The notes beneath the pieces are model-generated. The model searched no databases, had not been told where the DNA came from, and was given only the letters and a program-made list of their open reading frames with translations. A stretch of DNA of 64,000 nt, from the NCBI GenBank assembly GCA_965220185.1, contig OZ244807.1, positions 496,001 through 560,000 on the forward strand, written 5' to 3'. This DNA is from Azotimanducus sp965220185 (GTDB lineage: Bacteria; Pseudomonadota; Gammaproteobacteria; Pseudomonadales; Azotimanducaceae). A program made the translations under genes and the position numbers. Shown in pieces: positions 27,801-36,304 of the stretch; the stretch's first letter is position 1, and the number at the start of each line of letters is the position of its first letter.

Positions 27801-28157
27801 TGGCGATTCAGTTGGCAGACCAACTACATTGATGGAATGAGAGTTGACTCCGAGGGCGCCGATCCATTGGCCGCTTTGGGGTCTGGCTCGCATACTTGCT
27901 TAGGTCCTCCCGATGATGTGCTTTGTCAAGACATCGGCTGGGCATCGGACTATTTGCTGCACAGCGCTTCGATCAATTATTTTGGTGATATTTGGCAGAT
28001 CGGCTTGGGTGTTCGGAACGTTTTCGATCAAGCGCCGCCGTTTGTGGATGGTACGGAAGTGTTCTCCATCCACAATACCCCACTCGGCGCGGGCTATGAC
28101 CTCAACGGTCGAAGGGTGTTCCTAAGCTTGCAGGTCAATCTTGGAGGCGGCGAATAA
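24840..28157 (+). CDS. TonB-dependent receptor 3
   Basis: This 1105-residue receptor has a signal peptide, an acidic linker and the TonB box SIEEVVVTGSR at 62-72. Its plug contains NLRGLDPQRTLVLVNSRRMAP and GASSIYGSDAVAGVVN, and a barrel follows. This plug subtype (NLRGLGxxRTLVL) differs from receptors 1 and 2 and is common among large receptors in oligotrophic gammaproteobacteria and sphingomonads. It has a strong ribosome site (AAAGGAGG, 8-base spacing). The next gene on the strand is a secreted S9 peptidase, consistent with peptide scavenging, though the 205-base gap leaves co-transcription open. Confidence 0.87.
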   Translation: MKSIGVTRGWVLFACLIGGWGAMFVSGALHGQEDSEANDEEMSSQVVAEDTQAASIDRGAQSIEEVVVTGSRLKRDTFSSIAPLQIITSEVSREAGLIDAADILQGSTTASGQQVDLTFQGFVLDNGPGASTINLRGLDPQRTLVLVNSRRMAPAGVEGAPTSPDLNLVPASLVQQYELLLDGASSIYGSDAVAGVVNAVLRKDFDGFEFETYSTVPTRDNGEEHLLSLTWGRNFDRGHVGVAVEYTESDPVTFDDRPWTSGCLRHAEIDETGRIRTLDISEQVNFGMKTTDCVSQSWVARVFQDDPRLGTGSIYYTPGYSNGGWKNFSEGSTPWFGVDGDGDGETDLSYIDYSLNGKEQFRYLYPDFKQASVMSYGEYTFEGEMNLTPYYEVLWSERNVFNNTGAATIAPDVPANNPFNLCNPATENGVDCGEAQSALYTNPNVVKAFAERWGAFCAAQGLSPENCLVAFDFVPGPIGAVPTNPILAVQGDRNNADVNLWQGRLVVGATADLPFVNFAGTRDWSMDVSLSYSKSSGTASRVGIRDDRLNLALGNYSSTDTPCQNDTDEALADDAAVGCVPVNLFAPSLYPLDTLIGDFATAVERNYLMDSRDFKTEYEQTVLTGFVTGTAFDLPGGPVDIGIGLEWRKDEINSLPDHIAAQGLMYGYFSDGGAVGDKITKEAFFEAEFPILAGITLIEELTLNLSARLTDDEFYGSALTESVKLAYRPFSSLLVRSTYGTSYRAPNLREIFLQYQTGFLTLFDPCLIPEAAIDELSGGYNPEKDEREAQVLENCRANGVDPTVANNNGNNSYDVELAETGSLDIDEETSRSWTAGFSWEQPFTNEFEFAAGATYYNIEVRDTIVKPGGQFTIYDCYLSLTGLSPFCDNIRRDLSDPTKPFIEFIDLAYANRDTDEVTGIDINATLSDTLTVFERPFEIHLDFAAHRLLEVYTFDDATGTPEEQFYEGEWQFPDWKYQIGVRVDWDKWRFSWQTNYIDGMRVDSEGADPLAALGSGSHTCLGPPDDVLCQDIGWASDYLLHSASINYFGDIWQIGLGVRNVFDQAPPFVDGTEVFSIHNTPLGAGYDLNGRRVFLSLQVNLGGGE

Positions 28158-28362
28158 TGGCTTTCTGCGGAGATCCCAATCTCGGGCAGCTTTGGGGGCG
28201 GGCTCCATGTGAGACATCTGCCCGATGTGTTGACTCAGCGGGGCGCAGGGCGGCACATAGTTGTTAGAGTGTCCCTTCTGATGAGATCTTTCGTGAGCTT
28301 TGCAGTGTTACGAAGGCTCTCGGTTGGTCTGTAGGCAAACCTCTTTCCAAGTGGAGTGAGCT

Positions 28363-30345
28363 ATGATCTTAGGCGGTCACAAGATGACGAAGTGGGCAGT
28401 GCTGGTTGGCGGGGCATTGGGATTTGCGGTCACCTGCTTTGGGAAGGTCGAGACAGAGCCTTATCCGCTCGAGTATTGGGCCTTGCGTCCCTATATCAGC
28501 GATGTGCAGATGTCTCCAATGGGCGATAGATTGGCGTTGCTAAAGCGATCAAACAAGGACGCTTCGCCCATTCTTGAAATTTATGGCACGTCGGACCTTT
28601 CCGCGCAACCGTTCCGAATGAACGCAGATCACATGGACATAGTTGCTTACAATTGGCTCAGTGATGACACTATTGGTTTCGTTGCACGACAGCAGATACG
28701 TCAAAGAATCACGGGCTTCAATGAAGGTGCTTTCGGCTATTCGTTTGTACTGTTAAATGTTGATACAGAAGAACTGAAGACCTTTGACGAAGACCAGCGT
28801 CTATTTGTCGAAAATGTCCTGCCAGCCAAGCCAAACCATGTGATTATTGCCTACGATAACTATGATCGAAACGGGCCTGCAAGCAAGCTAAATCAAGCTC
28901 TTCGTCCGCTAGCCTATTGGGAGATGGACTTGACGACGGGTGCTAAAAAGTTGCTGATCCGAGGCAAGTTGCGGCTCGGCCGCGTAGAGTTTGATCAGCA
29001 AGGCTTTCCAAGGCTGGCAGAGGGGTTTGACGAGCGAACCGGCTACCAGTATTGGTACTACCGTGATCAGGGACAGAGCGATTGGGATGAAATATACCGC
29101 GCCCACGAAGATGACTGGGAGGTCTTTGAGGTCGGCGGCATTGACGAAGAAAATCCCGGCATGCTGTTTGTCTACGCGAACAATGGCGAGAACACCGTGG
29201 GTCTTTGGCATTTCAACGTTGAATCAAAAGAATTTGTCGAACTTATTTACGGGCGCAGCGATGTAGATGTCGGCGCTCTCGTACACCATAGTGATCGATG
29301 GGCTCATCAAGGCGTAGAAACAGGTATTTCGTGGTGGAAAGACAGGCGCCATGTGGAGTACTGGGATGCCGAAGAAGAGGCGATCCACAAGCAACTGAAT
29401 TCTGCGATACCCCACGCATATGACTTGTCATTTCGCCGGTCACGTGACGGCCAAACGGTTCTTGTGCGCAATCACGGCCCCCGCGACCCGGGCACATACT
29501 ACCTTTTAAAGGAAGGCAAGCTTTCGAATATCGGCACGCGCAATCCGCTTCTCAAGAGCGAAGACCTCGCTGAGGTACGCTACATCACATACGAAGCACG
29601 CGACGGGCGCCGTATCCCCGCCTACGTCACCGTACCTGGTTCCGAACCACCTTTTCCACTAGTGGTGCTGCCTCATGGAGGGCCGTTCGTTACAGAGGTC
29701 GTGGTCTATGATGAGTGGAGCCAAATGCTGGCCAATAACGGTTATCTTGTTCTCCAGCCTCAGTATCGCGGTTCAACAGGCTACGGATTGGAGTTTTACC
29801 AGTCGGCCTTTATCGATGGTGGACAGGGTGGCTACAAGATGCAGGACGATAAGGATGACGGCGCGTTGTATTTGGTTGAGCAAGGCCTTGCCGACCGTGA
29901 ACGTATAGCCATGTTTGGCTGGTCTTACGGGGGTTACGCCGCGCTTGCGGCCGCTGCTAGAACGCCACAGATTTACCAATGTGTCGTGGCTGGCGCAGCC
30001 GTCGCAGATAACAATCAGCAGGTAAATCACTACAGATACGAAACGAGAGGCGTACAAAGGCTTGAGCAGCTCAGTATGTGGGATGACAGCATTTCGCCGA
30101 TTGAGGAAGCAAGCAAGGTGAACGTGCCGATGCTGATTATTCACGGCGATATAGATCAGCGAGTCGAAGTCAAGCACTCTCGCAGGTACGTGCGGGAGCT
30201 TGAACGCTTTGAGAAAGATTTTGAATACATTGAGCTTGAAGGAGCCGACCACTTTTCGGATACGCTCACATACGACCACAAGCTAACGGTGTATGGTTCG
30301 CTGATCCGCTTTCTACGCGACGACTGCGGGCTTGATGGACTTTGA
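28363..30345 (+). CDS. S9-family prolyl oligopeptidase-like peptidase
   Basis: This 660-residue protein has an N-terminal hydrophobic signal segment (about 9-26), a beta-propeller-like middle and a C-terminal alpha/beta hydrolase domain. The nucleophile is in GWSYGGYAALAAA (Ser about 521), the acid in IIHGDIDQRV and the histidine in GADHFSD. S9 enzymes cleave short peptides, often after proline or releasing acyl-amino acids or dipeptides. It is probably periplasmic or outer-membrane associated. GGAG six bases before ATG 28363 supports this start; an in-frame ATG at 28384 would shorten the signal segment. Confidence 0.83.
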   Translation: MILGGHKMTKWAVLVGGALGFAVTCFGKVETEPYPLEYWALRPYISDVQMSPMGDRLALLKRSNKDASPILEIYGTSDLSAQPFRMNADHMDIVAYNWLSDDTIGFVARQQIRQRITGFNEGAFGYSFVLLNVDTEELKTFDEDQRLFVENVLPAKPNHVIIAYDNYDRNGPASKLNQALRPLAYWEMDLTTGAKKLLIRGKLRLGRVEFDQQGFPRLAEGFDERTGYQYWYYRDQGQSDWDEIYRAHEDDWEVFEVGGIDEENPGMLFVYANNGENTVGLWHFNVESKEFVELIYGRSDVDVGALVHHSDRWAHQGVETGISWWKDRRHVEYWDAEEEAIHKQLNSAIPHAYDLSFRRSRDGQTVLVRNHGPRDPGTYYLLKEGKLSNIGTRNPLLKSEDLAEVRYITYEARDGRRIPAYVTVPGSEPPFPLVVLPHGGPFVTEVVVYDEWSQMLANNGYLVLQPQYRGSTGYGLEFYQSAFIDGGQGGYKMQDDKDDGALYLVEQGLADRERIAMFGWSYGGYAALAAAARTPQIYQCVVAGAAVADNNQQVNHYRYETRGVQRLEQLSMWDDSISPIEEASKVNVPMLIIHGDIDQRVEVKHSRRYVRELERFEKDFEYIELEGADHFSDTLTYDHKLTVYGSLIRFLRDDCGLDGL

Positions 30346-30405
30346 TTGAGCGTCTATTGGCCCTTGTTGCGGCATCGCCCGCAGCGCTTCGTCAACCGCT
30401 GTGAA

Positions 30406-32772
30406 CTACGCCGCCTCCTCAATCTCAAGCTCAGGAATCGTTGCCGCCACCACATCGAGCAGATTCTCGGCGAAGGTCACCGCGAGCTCCTCGCGTACGT
30501 TCTCCGGCAGCTTCTGAAGGTCTGCTTCGTTGGCCTTCGGCAGCACGAGCCTGCGCATGCCTGAACGATGCGCGGCCAGCACCTTCTCCTTGATGCCGCC
30601 AACCGGCAGCACAAGGCCGGTCAAGGTCAGTTCGCCGGTCATGGCGGTATCGTCACGTACCGGCTTGCCGCTCAACGCCGAGACAATTGCCGTCGCCAAG
30701 GTAATGCCAGCCGAGGGACCGTCTTTCGGCACTGCGCCTTGCGGCACATGAATATGTAGGCCAGTATTCTTCAATTTCTCGCGATCGAGCGAGAGCTTGT
30801 CGGCCATCGACCAGACATAGCTGCGCGCGGCCTTGGCTGATTCCTGCATGACATCGCCGAGATGCCCAGTGAGCGCGAGCTTGCCTTCGCCGTCGGTCAT
30901 GGTGGCTTCAACGTACAGCACCTCGCCGCCGACGGCAGTCCACGCGAGACCAGCGGCAACACCTGGCAAGAGTTCCTTGCGCGGCTGTTCATCAGGGAAC
31001 TTGGGCGGGCCGAGCAGTTGCCCTACCTGCTTGTCCTCAATCACGCGCATGGGAGGCGCCCGGTTGGTGCGCTGCTTGTGATTGACGATGATGCGGGCGC
31101 GCTTACGCGCCATCTGACCAATCGTGCGTTCGAGTTCGCGCACCCCGGCTTCGCGGGTGTAGCGCCTGATGATCTTGTGCAAAGCGTCCTCGCTGATGCG
31201 AAGCTGCGTCTTTCTCAGCCCTGACTCCTTCTGGCGCCTGGGAATCAGATATTGCCGCGCGATGTGCTTCTTCTCAAAGTCACTGTAGCCTGAAAGCTCA
31301 AGCAGTTCCATGCGGTCAAGGAGCGGCTTTGGAATGCCCTCGGTGGTATTGGCGGTGGTGATGAAGAACACCTTGGAGATATCGAACGCGAGATTGAGGT
31401 AGTTATCGCGAAAGTCCTTGTTTTGCGCCGGGTCGAGAATCTCCAGAAGTGCGGCCGCTGGATCGCCGCGAAAGTCGCGCCCAAGCTTGTCGATCTCGTC
31501 GAGCATCAACAGCGGATTGCACACGCCGGCACGATTGATGGCCTGCACAATGCGTCCCGGCATGGCGCCGACATAGGTGCGCCGGTGGCCGCGCAATTCG
31601 GCTTCGTCGTGCAGCCCCCCCAAGCTGATGCGCTCGAATATCCGCCCCATGGCGCGCGCGATGGATTGTCCCAATGATGACTTGCCGACGCCCGGTGGCC
31701 CGACGAAGCACAGGATAGGTGCATTGGCGTTGGGGTTGAGGTGCAGCACCGCAAGGTTCTCGAGTATCCGCTCCTTGATGTCCTCTAGCCCGTAATGATC
31801 TTCCTCAAGCACCTCTTCAACGCGCGCGAGGTCAAGGCAGTCATCTGTGTATTGCCCCCACGGCAGTTCAGAAACGAGCTCGAGGTAGCTTCTCGTGACT
31901 TGATAGTCTCCGCCTTGCGGCGACATGCGCGAAAGACGTTTCAGCTCCTTGTTGGCTTCCTTGGCAACGTGCTCAGGCAGATCGACCTTGTCGAGCAGTG
32001 TGCGCAATTCGCTGATGTCGCTGTCACCATCGCCGAGTTCACCCAAGGCATCCTCAATGGCGCGCTTTTGCTGGCGCAGCAAATGCTCACGTTGATGCTG
32101 TTCGATATCCGAGCGCGCGCGCGTCGCTATTTCTTGACGAAGTTGCGTGACGCTCAGTTCGTGGGAGACGATCTCATGCATGATCTTCACCAAAGACAGC
32201 GCGTCATCTGCCTCAAGCACGCGCTGATCCTTGGTGACTTCCATATCGATCACAGATGCGATGCGGTACATCTGTGTGACTGGATTGGTGATCGAGCCGA
32301 TCATCTGCTGGAACATGTCTTCGCCGTGCTCAGAGTCGTAGAGCAGCGCAACCTGGCGGCTGATGGCGAGGTTCTCCCGCAGAAGTGCAAGCGCTTCGGG
32401 CTCCTCTTCGCCGAGCTTGCCGATGGCAACGTTGTCCATTTCGACGTACTCGGCCGAGAGATAACGCTGCGTCTGCACTGTGCGTGTGATGCGGCAGCGA
32501 CGAATGCCTTGGACGACGACCTGACTACCTTGCTTTTGCCGTTCCACGCGCTTGATATGGACAATCGTGCCAATTGTGTGCAGGTCTTCGGTCTTCGGCG
32601 AATCAACTTCGCCATCGCGCTGCGCGACGCAAATGAGCCGCGACTCGCGCTGCGCTGCCGCCTTGACCGCATTCAGCGACTTCTGCCGCCCAACAAAGAG
32701 CGGCATGATGAGTTCCGGGTAGACCACCGTGTTCTTCAGTGGCAGCACCGGCAGATACTGCGCTTCAGCCAT
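30406..32772 (-). CDS. lon: ATP-dependent Lon protease
   Basis: This 788-residue Lon has an N-terminal LON substrate-binding domain, a coiled linker, an AAA domain with Walker A GPPGVGKS (about 358-365) and Walker B LLMLDEIDK, and the C-terminal protease with the Ser-Lys dyad (DGPSAG, Ser about 687; GGIKEK). It degrades misfolded and regulatory proteins, including many antitoxins, so it may control hipBA activity (inference). A heat-shock-type promoter lies upstream. It converges with the S9 peptidase, leaving 60 bases between the stops. Confidence 0.93.
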   Translation of the reverse strand: MAEAQYLPVLPLKNTVVYPELIMPLFVGRQKSLNAVKAAAQRESRLICVAQRDGEVDSPKTEDLHTIGTIVHIKRVERQKQGSQVVVQGIRRCRITRTVQTQRYLSAEYVEMDNVAIGKLGEEEPEALALLRENLAISRQVALLYDSEHGEDMFQQMIGSITNPVTQMYRIASVIDMEVTKDQRVLEADDALSLVKIMHEIVSHELSVTQLRQEIATRARSDIEQHQREHLLRQQKRAIEDALGELGDGDSDISELRTLLDKVDLPEHVAKEANKELKRLSRMSPQGGDYQVTRSYLELVSELPWGQYTDDCLDLARVEEVLEEDHYGLEDIKERILENLAVLHLNPNANAPILCFVGPPGVGKSSLGQSIARAMGRIFERISLGGLHDEAELRGHRRTYVGAMPGRIVQAINRAGVCNPLLMLDEIDKLGRDFRGDPAAALLEILDPAQNKDFRDNYLNLAFDISKVFFITTANTTEGIPKPLLDRMELLELSGYSDFEKKHIARQYLIPRRQKESGLRKTQLRISEDALHKIIRRYTREAGVRELERTIGQMARKRARIIVNHKQRTNRAPPMRVIEDKQVGQLLGPPKFPDEQPRKELLPGVAAGLAWTAVGGEVLYVEATMTDGEGKLALTGHLGDVMQESAKAARSYVWSMADKLSLDREKLKNTGLHIHVPQGAVPKDGPSAGITLATAIVSALSGKPVRDDTAMTGELTLTGLVLPVGGIKEKVLAAHRSGMRRLVLPKANEADLQKLPENVREELAVTFAENLLDVVAATIPELEIEEAA

Positions 32773-32801
32773 GCGCGTCTTTCGTCCTACAGGATGCGTA
32801 G

Positions 32802-32829
32802 AGATTGGGGCGGACGGGGATAATTCAAT
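32802..32829 (-). promoter_or_regulatory. sigma32-like heat-shock promoter of lon
   Basis: On the minus strand a -35-like TTGAA (32828-32824) and a -10-like CCCCAATCT (32810-32802) are separated by 13 bases, close to the E. coli sigma32 consensus (CTTGAA, 13-15 bases, CCCCAT-T). The -10 ends 29 bases before the lon ATG. Confidence 0.5.
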
Positions 32830-32973
32830 GTGCCGAGCTTGGAGATGGGTTCATCGATAAAACGAAGGATTCGAGGAGGAAAAGGCACGCCTCAAATTTG
32901 CGGCTCGCAAGCACACTGCACCAATTCGTGACGGGCAAAACGAAACCTGTCAACTGAACGATTTCCATCACGA

Positions 32974-33828
32974 CTAACCTCCGGGCGGCCACGGAATTAA
33001 CTTCGGTGTCTTGCTCATGTAAGCCTGATACGCCGCATCGTCGCCCCACTTCTTCTGCGCCGAAGTATCAAGCATCCGCGCGCCGCTGATGCGCGTCAGC
33101 AATAGCCAGACGAACACGGGGGAGATAAGCGTCACATGCTGCCAGCCTTCGAGCACCGGGAAGGCGATGACGGCGATGCCGGTCCACAGGAGAATCTCGC
33201 CGAAATAGTTCGGGTGCTGGCTCCACGCCCACAGCCCCGACGTGATGAACTTGTCCTGATTGTCGGCATTCAAGCGGAACTTTCGCTTCTGCTCATCGGC
33301 GACCACCTGCACGACGAATCCGATCAGCCACAGGCAGGCGCCGACAGCGAGAAAGACATCGGCTGACACCTGCTTCGCCGAGGTCATGGCGACGAGGCCC
33401 GGCGCAAGCGACATGGTGACCCACAGGCCTTGCAAGGTCCACGTCATAAAGAACACGGGGAGCACTGGCTTGATGCTGCGAAAACGCTGGTCAAAGCCGC
33501 TTCGTCGTATTCTCAAGGTCAGGAAAGTGCCGAGACGCAGCGCCCAGATGATTGTCAGCCCGCCGATCAGGCCCGCACGCATATCGAGATCATCCGCGAA
33601 CGCCAATGCCAGCACGCTGAGCGTGATGAAGGTCAGCGAGCCAGTGAGGTCGTAGAAGTGTTCGGTCTGCCTAAGATAGGCAGGCACAAATGCAATCCAT
33701 TGAATAATGAAGGCGAGCGCGACAAGGAGCGCAAAAAGCGACGTGTCGGGATGGCGTCCCGCAAACGCCATGGCGGCCGCGGCGATGAGCGCGAGCGCAG
33801 TGCCAACCCAAGCCAGATTCGGATTCAT
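32974..33828 (-). CDS. DUF1295 multi-pass membrane protein
   Basis: This 284-residue integral membrane protein has six to seven predicted hydrophobic segments and the DUF1295/steroid-5-alpha-reductase-like C-terminus (LWAWSQHPNYFGEILLWTGI, then LLTRISGARMLD). Relatives are uncharacterised; similarity to isoprenylcysteine methyltransferases and steroid reductases suggests a membrane lipid or steroid substrate. The ATG overlaps the leuS stop by four bases, so it is translationally coupled to leuS, in the position where lptE would usually stand. Confidence 0.8.
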   Translation of the reverse strand: MNPNLAWVGTALALIAAAAMAFAGRHPDTSLFALLVALAFIIQWIAFVPAYLRQTEHFYDLTGSLTFITLSVLALAFADDLDMRAGLIGGLTIIWALRLGTFLTLRIRRSGFDQRFRSIKPVLPVFFMTWTLQGLWVTMSLAPGLVAMTSAKQVSADVFLAVGACLWLIGFVVQVVADEQKRKFRLNADNQDKFITSGLWAWSQHPNYFGEILLWTGIAVIAFPVLEGWQHVTLISPVFVWLLLTRISGARMLDTSAQKKWGDDAAYQAYMSKTPKLIPWPPGG

Positions 33829-36284
33829 CGGACCACCAGGTTCAGTACACGACCGGGTACGTATATGATTTTGCGCACGCTTCCCTCCCGCAGGAATCGA
33901 CCGATATTCTCATGCGCGTGCGCCGCGTCGAGGGCGCGCTCCTGATCCGCATCGGGCGCGACTTCAACCACGCCCCGGAACTTCCCATTGACCTGCACGC
34001 CCAGCTCGACCAAGCTCGGTGTCTCCACGACCGATTCAAGGTTCGGCCAGGGCGAATCAATGATCGGCGTCTCCTTGCCAAACGCAAACCACAGGAAGTG
34101 CGTGATATGCGGCGCAATCGGCGAAAGCATCACGAGCAAGGCTTCTGTGGCTTCGCGCGTGGCCGCGCATGGCTCGAGCTCCGCAATGGCATTGGCGAGT
34201 GACATGGCGGTGGACACGACCGTGTTGAAGTGCAGGCGACGCCCGTAATCGTCATCGGCTTTGGCAAGGGATTCGCGCGTGAGTCTTCGAAGCGCCAGCG
34301 CCGCTTCGGATTCTTCGCCCTCTTGCGCTTCGATCTTCGTTTCGGCGTTGTGCCAGCCGAGTGTCCACACGCGCCGAAGGAACCGCAAGGCCCCTGGGAC
34401 GCTATTCTCGCGCCACTCGAACGACTGGGTCGGCGGCGCGGCAAAAATAGTCGCGAGGCGCACCGCGTCGGCGCCGTAGCGCGCATAGAGCTTGTCCGGA
34501 TCTGCGCCGCGGCCAGAAGATTTGGACATCTTCTTGCCGTCCTTCAAGACCATGCCGATGAGCAGGAGATGTTCGAACGGCTCGTCCGAGTCGATGAGAT
34601 CGGCATCGCGCATGAGCTTGTGGAAGAAGCGCGCGTACAGCAGATGCAAGATGGCATGCTCGATGCCGCCGACATAGACGTCAACCGGCAGCCATGAATT
34701 CGCCTGGGCATCGATCATCGGCGCGTGCGGCTGCGGGCTCGCGAAGCGCGCGTAGTACCAAGACGACTCGAAGAATGTGTCGAATGTGTCGGTCTCGCGC
34801 CTCGCCTTGCCGCCGCAGATTGGGCACGTCACATTCAAGAACTCGGGCATATCAACAAGCGGCGACTGCACACCGCGAAACTCGACGTTCGTTGGCAACA
34901 CCACCGGCAAGTCGGACTCAGGGACAGGCACCACCCCGCACGCTCTGCAGTGAATCATCGGGATTGGGCAACCCCAGTAGCGCTGCCTCGACACGAGCCA
35001 GTCGCGAAGACGATAGGTGATGCGGCGGCGGCCAACCCCGCGTGATTCGAGCGCATCGGCGATCGCTTCAATAGCATCAGCGCTTTTCAGCCCGTCAAAA
35101 CCAGGAGAATTGATGAGCACGCCGTGCTTGGTGAACGCCGAATGGGAAAGATCTACTTCGTCTGTTTTCGAAGCGGACGCAATCACTTGCTTGATGGTCA
35201 AGCCGTACTTGCTCGCGAACTCCCAGTCGCGTTGATCGTGCCCCGGCACGGCCATAACCGCGCCCGATCCGTACTCCATAAGCACAAAGTTCGCTGCGTA
35301 GACCGGCAAAGCCTCGCCCGTCAAGGGGTGTGTCGCAACAATATCGAGTTTGACGCCGATCTTTTCCTCGCGCGCCATGTCCGCTTCCGCCGTGCTCATG
35401 CGGCGACACGCCTTGACGAAGCGAGCCAGTTCACTTGACTGCTCCGCTTCGCGCGCGACCAGCGGATGCTCGGGCGAGAGCGCGAGATAGGTGACGCCGA
35501 ACAGCGTATCAGCGCGCGTTGTAAACACAGGAATGTTCCTATCGCCAACGGCGAAGTCGATCTCAACGCCGGTTGATCGATTGATCCAGTTGCGCTGCAT
35601 GGCCTTGACCTGCTCAGGCCAGTCCGCTAGCTGCTCGAGCCCTTCGAGAAGCTCGTCCGCATAGTCGGTGATCTTGAGGAACCACTGCGGCATTTCGCGA
35701 CGCTCGATCTTCGCGCCTGACCGCCAGCCGCGCCCATTCTCGACTTGCTCGTTCGCGAGCACGGTCTGCTCCACGGGATCCCAATTGACCATGGAGTTCT
35801 TGCGATACACCAATCCTTTCTTATAGAGCTGTAGGAAGAACCATTGCTCTCCTTGGTAATACTCGGGTTCGCAGGTGGTCACCTCGCGACTCCAGTCAAA
35901 GGCGAAGCCGAGCCTGTTGAACTGGCTGCGCATGTTCTCGATATTCTGCGCGGTCCAGCGCGCCGGCGGCACGTTGCGCTCGATCGCCGCGTTTTCCGCA
36001 GGCAAGCCAAAAGCGTCCCAGCCCATGGGCTGGATCACTGTCTTGCCTTTGAGCCTTCGATAGCGCGCGATGACATCACCGACCGTATAGGCGCGCACAT
36101 GCCCCATGTGCAAGCTGCCGCTCGGGTAGGGGAACATCTCCAAGCAATAGAAGTGGTCTTCCGGCGCGGGCGCGCCGCCATCGACTTCGTAGCTGCTGTT
36201 CGCCTTCCAATACGCCTGTGCTTCGTGCTCCACCTCAACCGGAAGATAGGCGGGGACCCGTAAGGTTTTCAGGGATGTCTCCAA
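33825..36284 (-). CDS. leuS: leucyl-tRNA synthetase
   Basis: This 819-residue class I synthetase has HMGH at 59-62 and KMSKS near 583-587. The CP1 editing domain lies between (TRADTLFGVTYLALSPEH) and the C-terminal anticodon-binding region follows. It charges tRNA-Leu. The only reasonable start is TTG 36284, 20 bases after the lnt stop. It follows the usual phoH-like/ybeY/corC/lnt block but is followed by a DUF1295 gene, not by lptE-holA, which is at 5500-6981. Confidence 0.93.
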   Translation of the reverse strand: METSLKTLRVPAYLPVEVEHEAQAYWKANSSYEVDGGAPAPEDHFYCLEMFPYPSGSLHMGHVRAYTVGDVIARYRRLKGKTVIQPMGWDAFGLPAENAAIERNVPPARWTAQNIENMRSQFNRLGFAFDWSREVTTCEPEYYQGEQWFFLQLYKKGLVYRKNSMVNWDPVEQTVLANEQVENGRGWRSGAKIERREMPQWFLKITDYADELLEGLEQLADWPEQVKAMQRNWINRSTGVEIDFAVGDRNIPVFTTRADTLFGVTYLALSPEHPLVAREAEQSSELARFVKACRRMSTAEADMAREEKIGVKLDIVATHPLTGEALPVYAANFVLMEYGSGAVMAVPGHDQRDWEFASKYGLTIKQVIASASKTDEVDLSHSAFTKHGVLINSPGFDGLKSADAIEAIADALESRGVGRRRITYRLRDWLVSRQRYWGCPIPMIHCRACGVVPVPESDLPVVLPTNVEFRGVQSPLVDMPEFLNVTCPICGGKARRETDTFDTFFESSWYYARFASPQPHAPMIDAQANSWLPVDVYVGGIEHAILHLLYARFFHKLMRDADLIDSDEPFEHLLLIGMVLKDGKKMSKSSGRGADPDKLYARYGADAVRLATIFAAPPTQSFEWRENSVPGALRFLRRVWTLGWHNAETKIEAQEGEESEAALALRRLTRESLAKADDDYGRRLHFNTVVSTAMSLANAIAELEPCAATREATEALLVMLSPIAPHITHFLWFAFGKETPIIDSPWPNLESVVETPSLVELGVQVNGKFRGVVEVAPDADQERALDAAHAHENIGRFLREGSVRKIIYVPGRVLNLVVR

Positions 36285-36304
36285 GCAGGCGAAAAACGCG
36301 CAGT

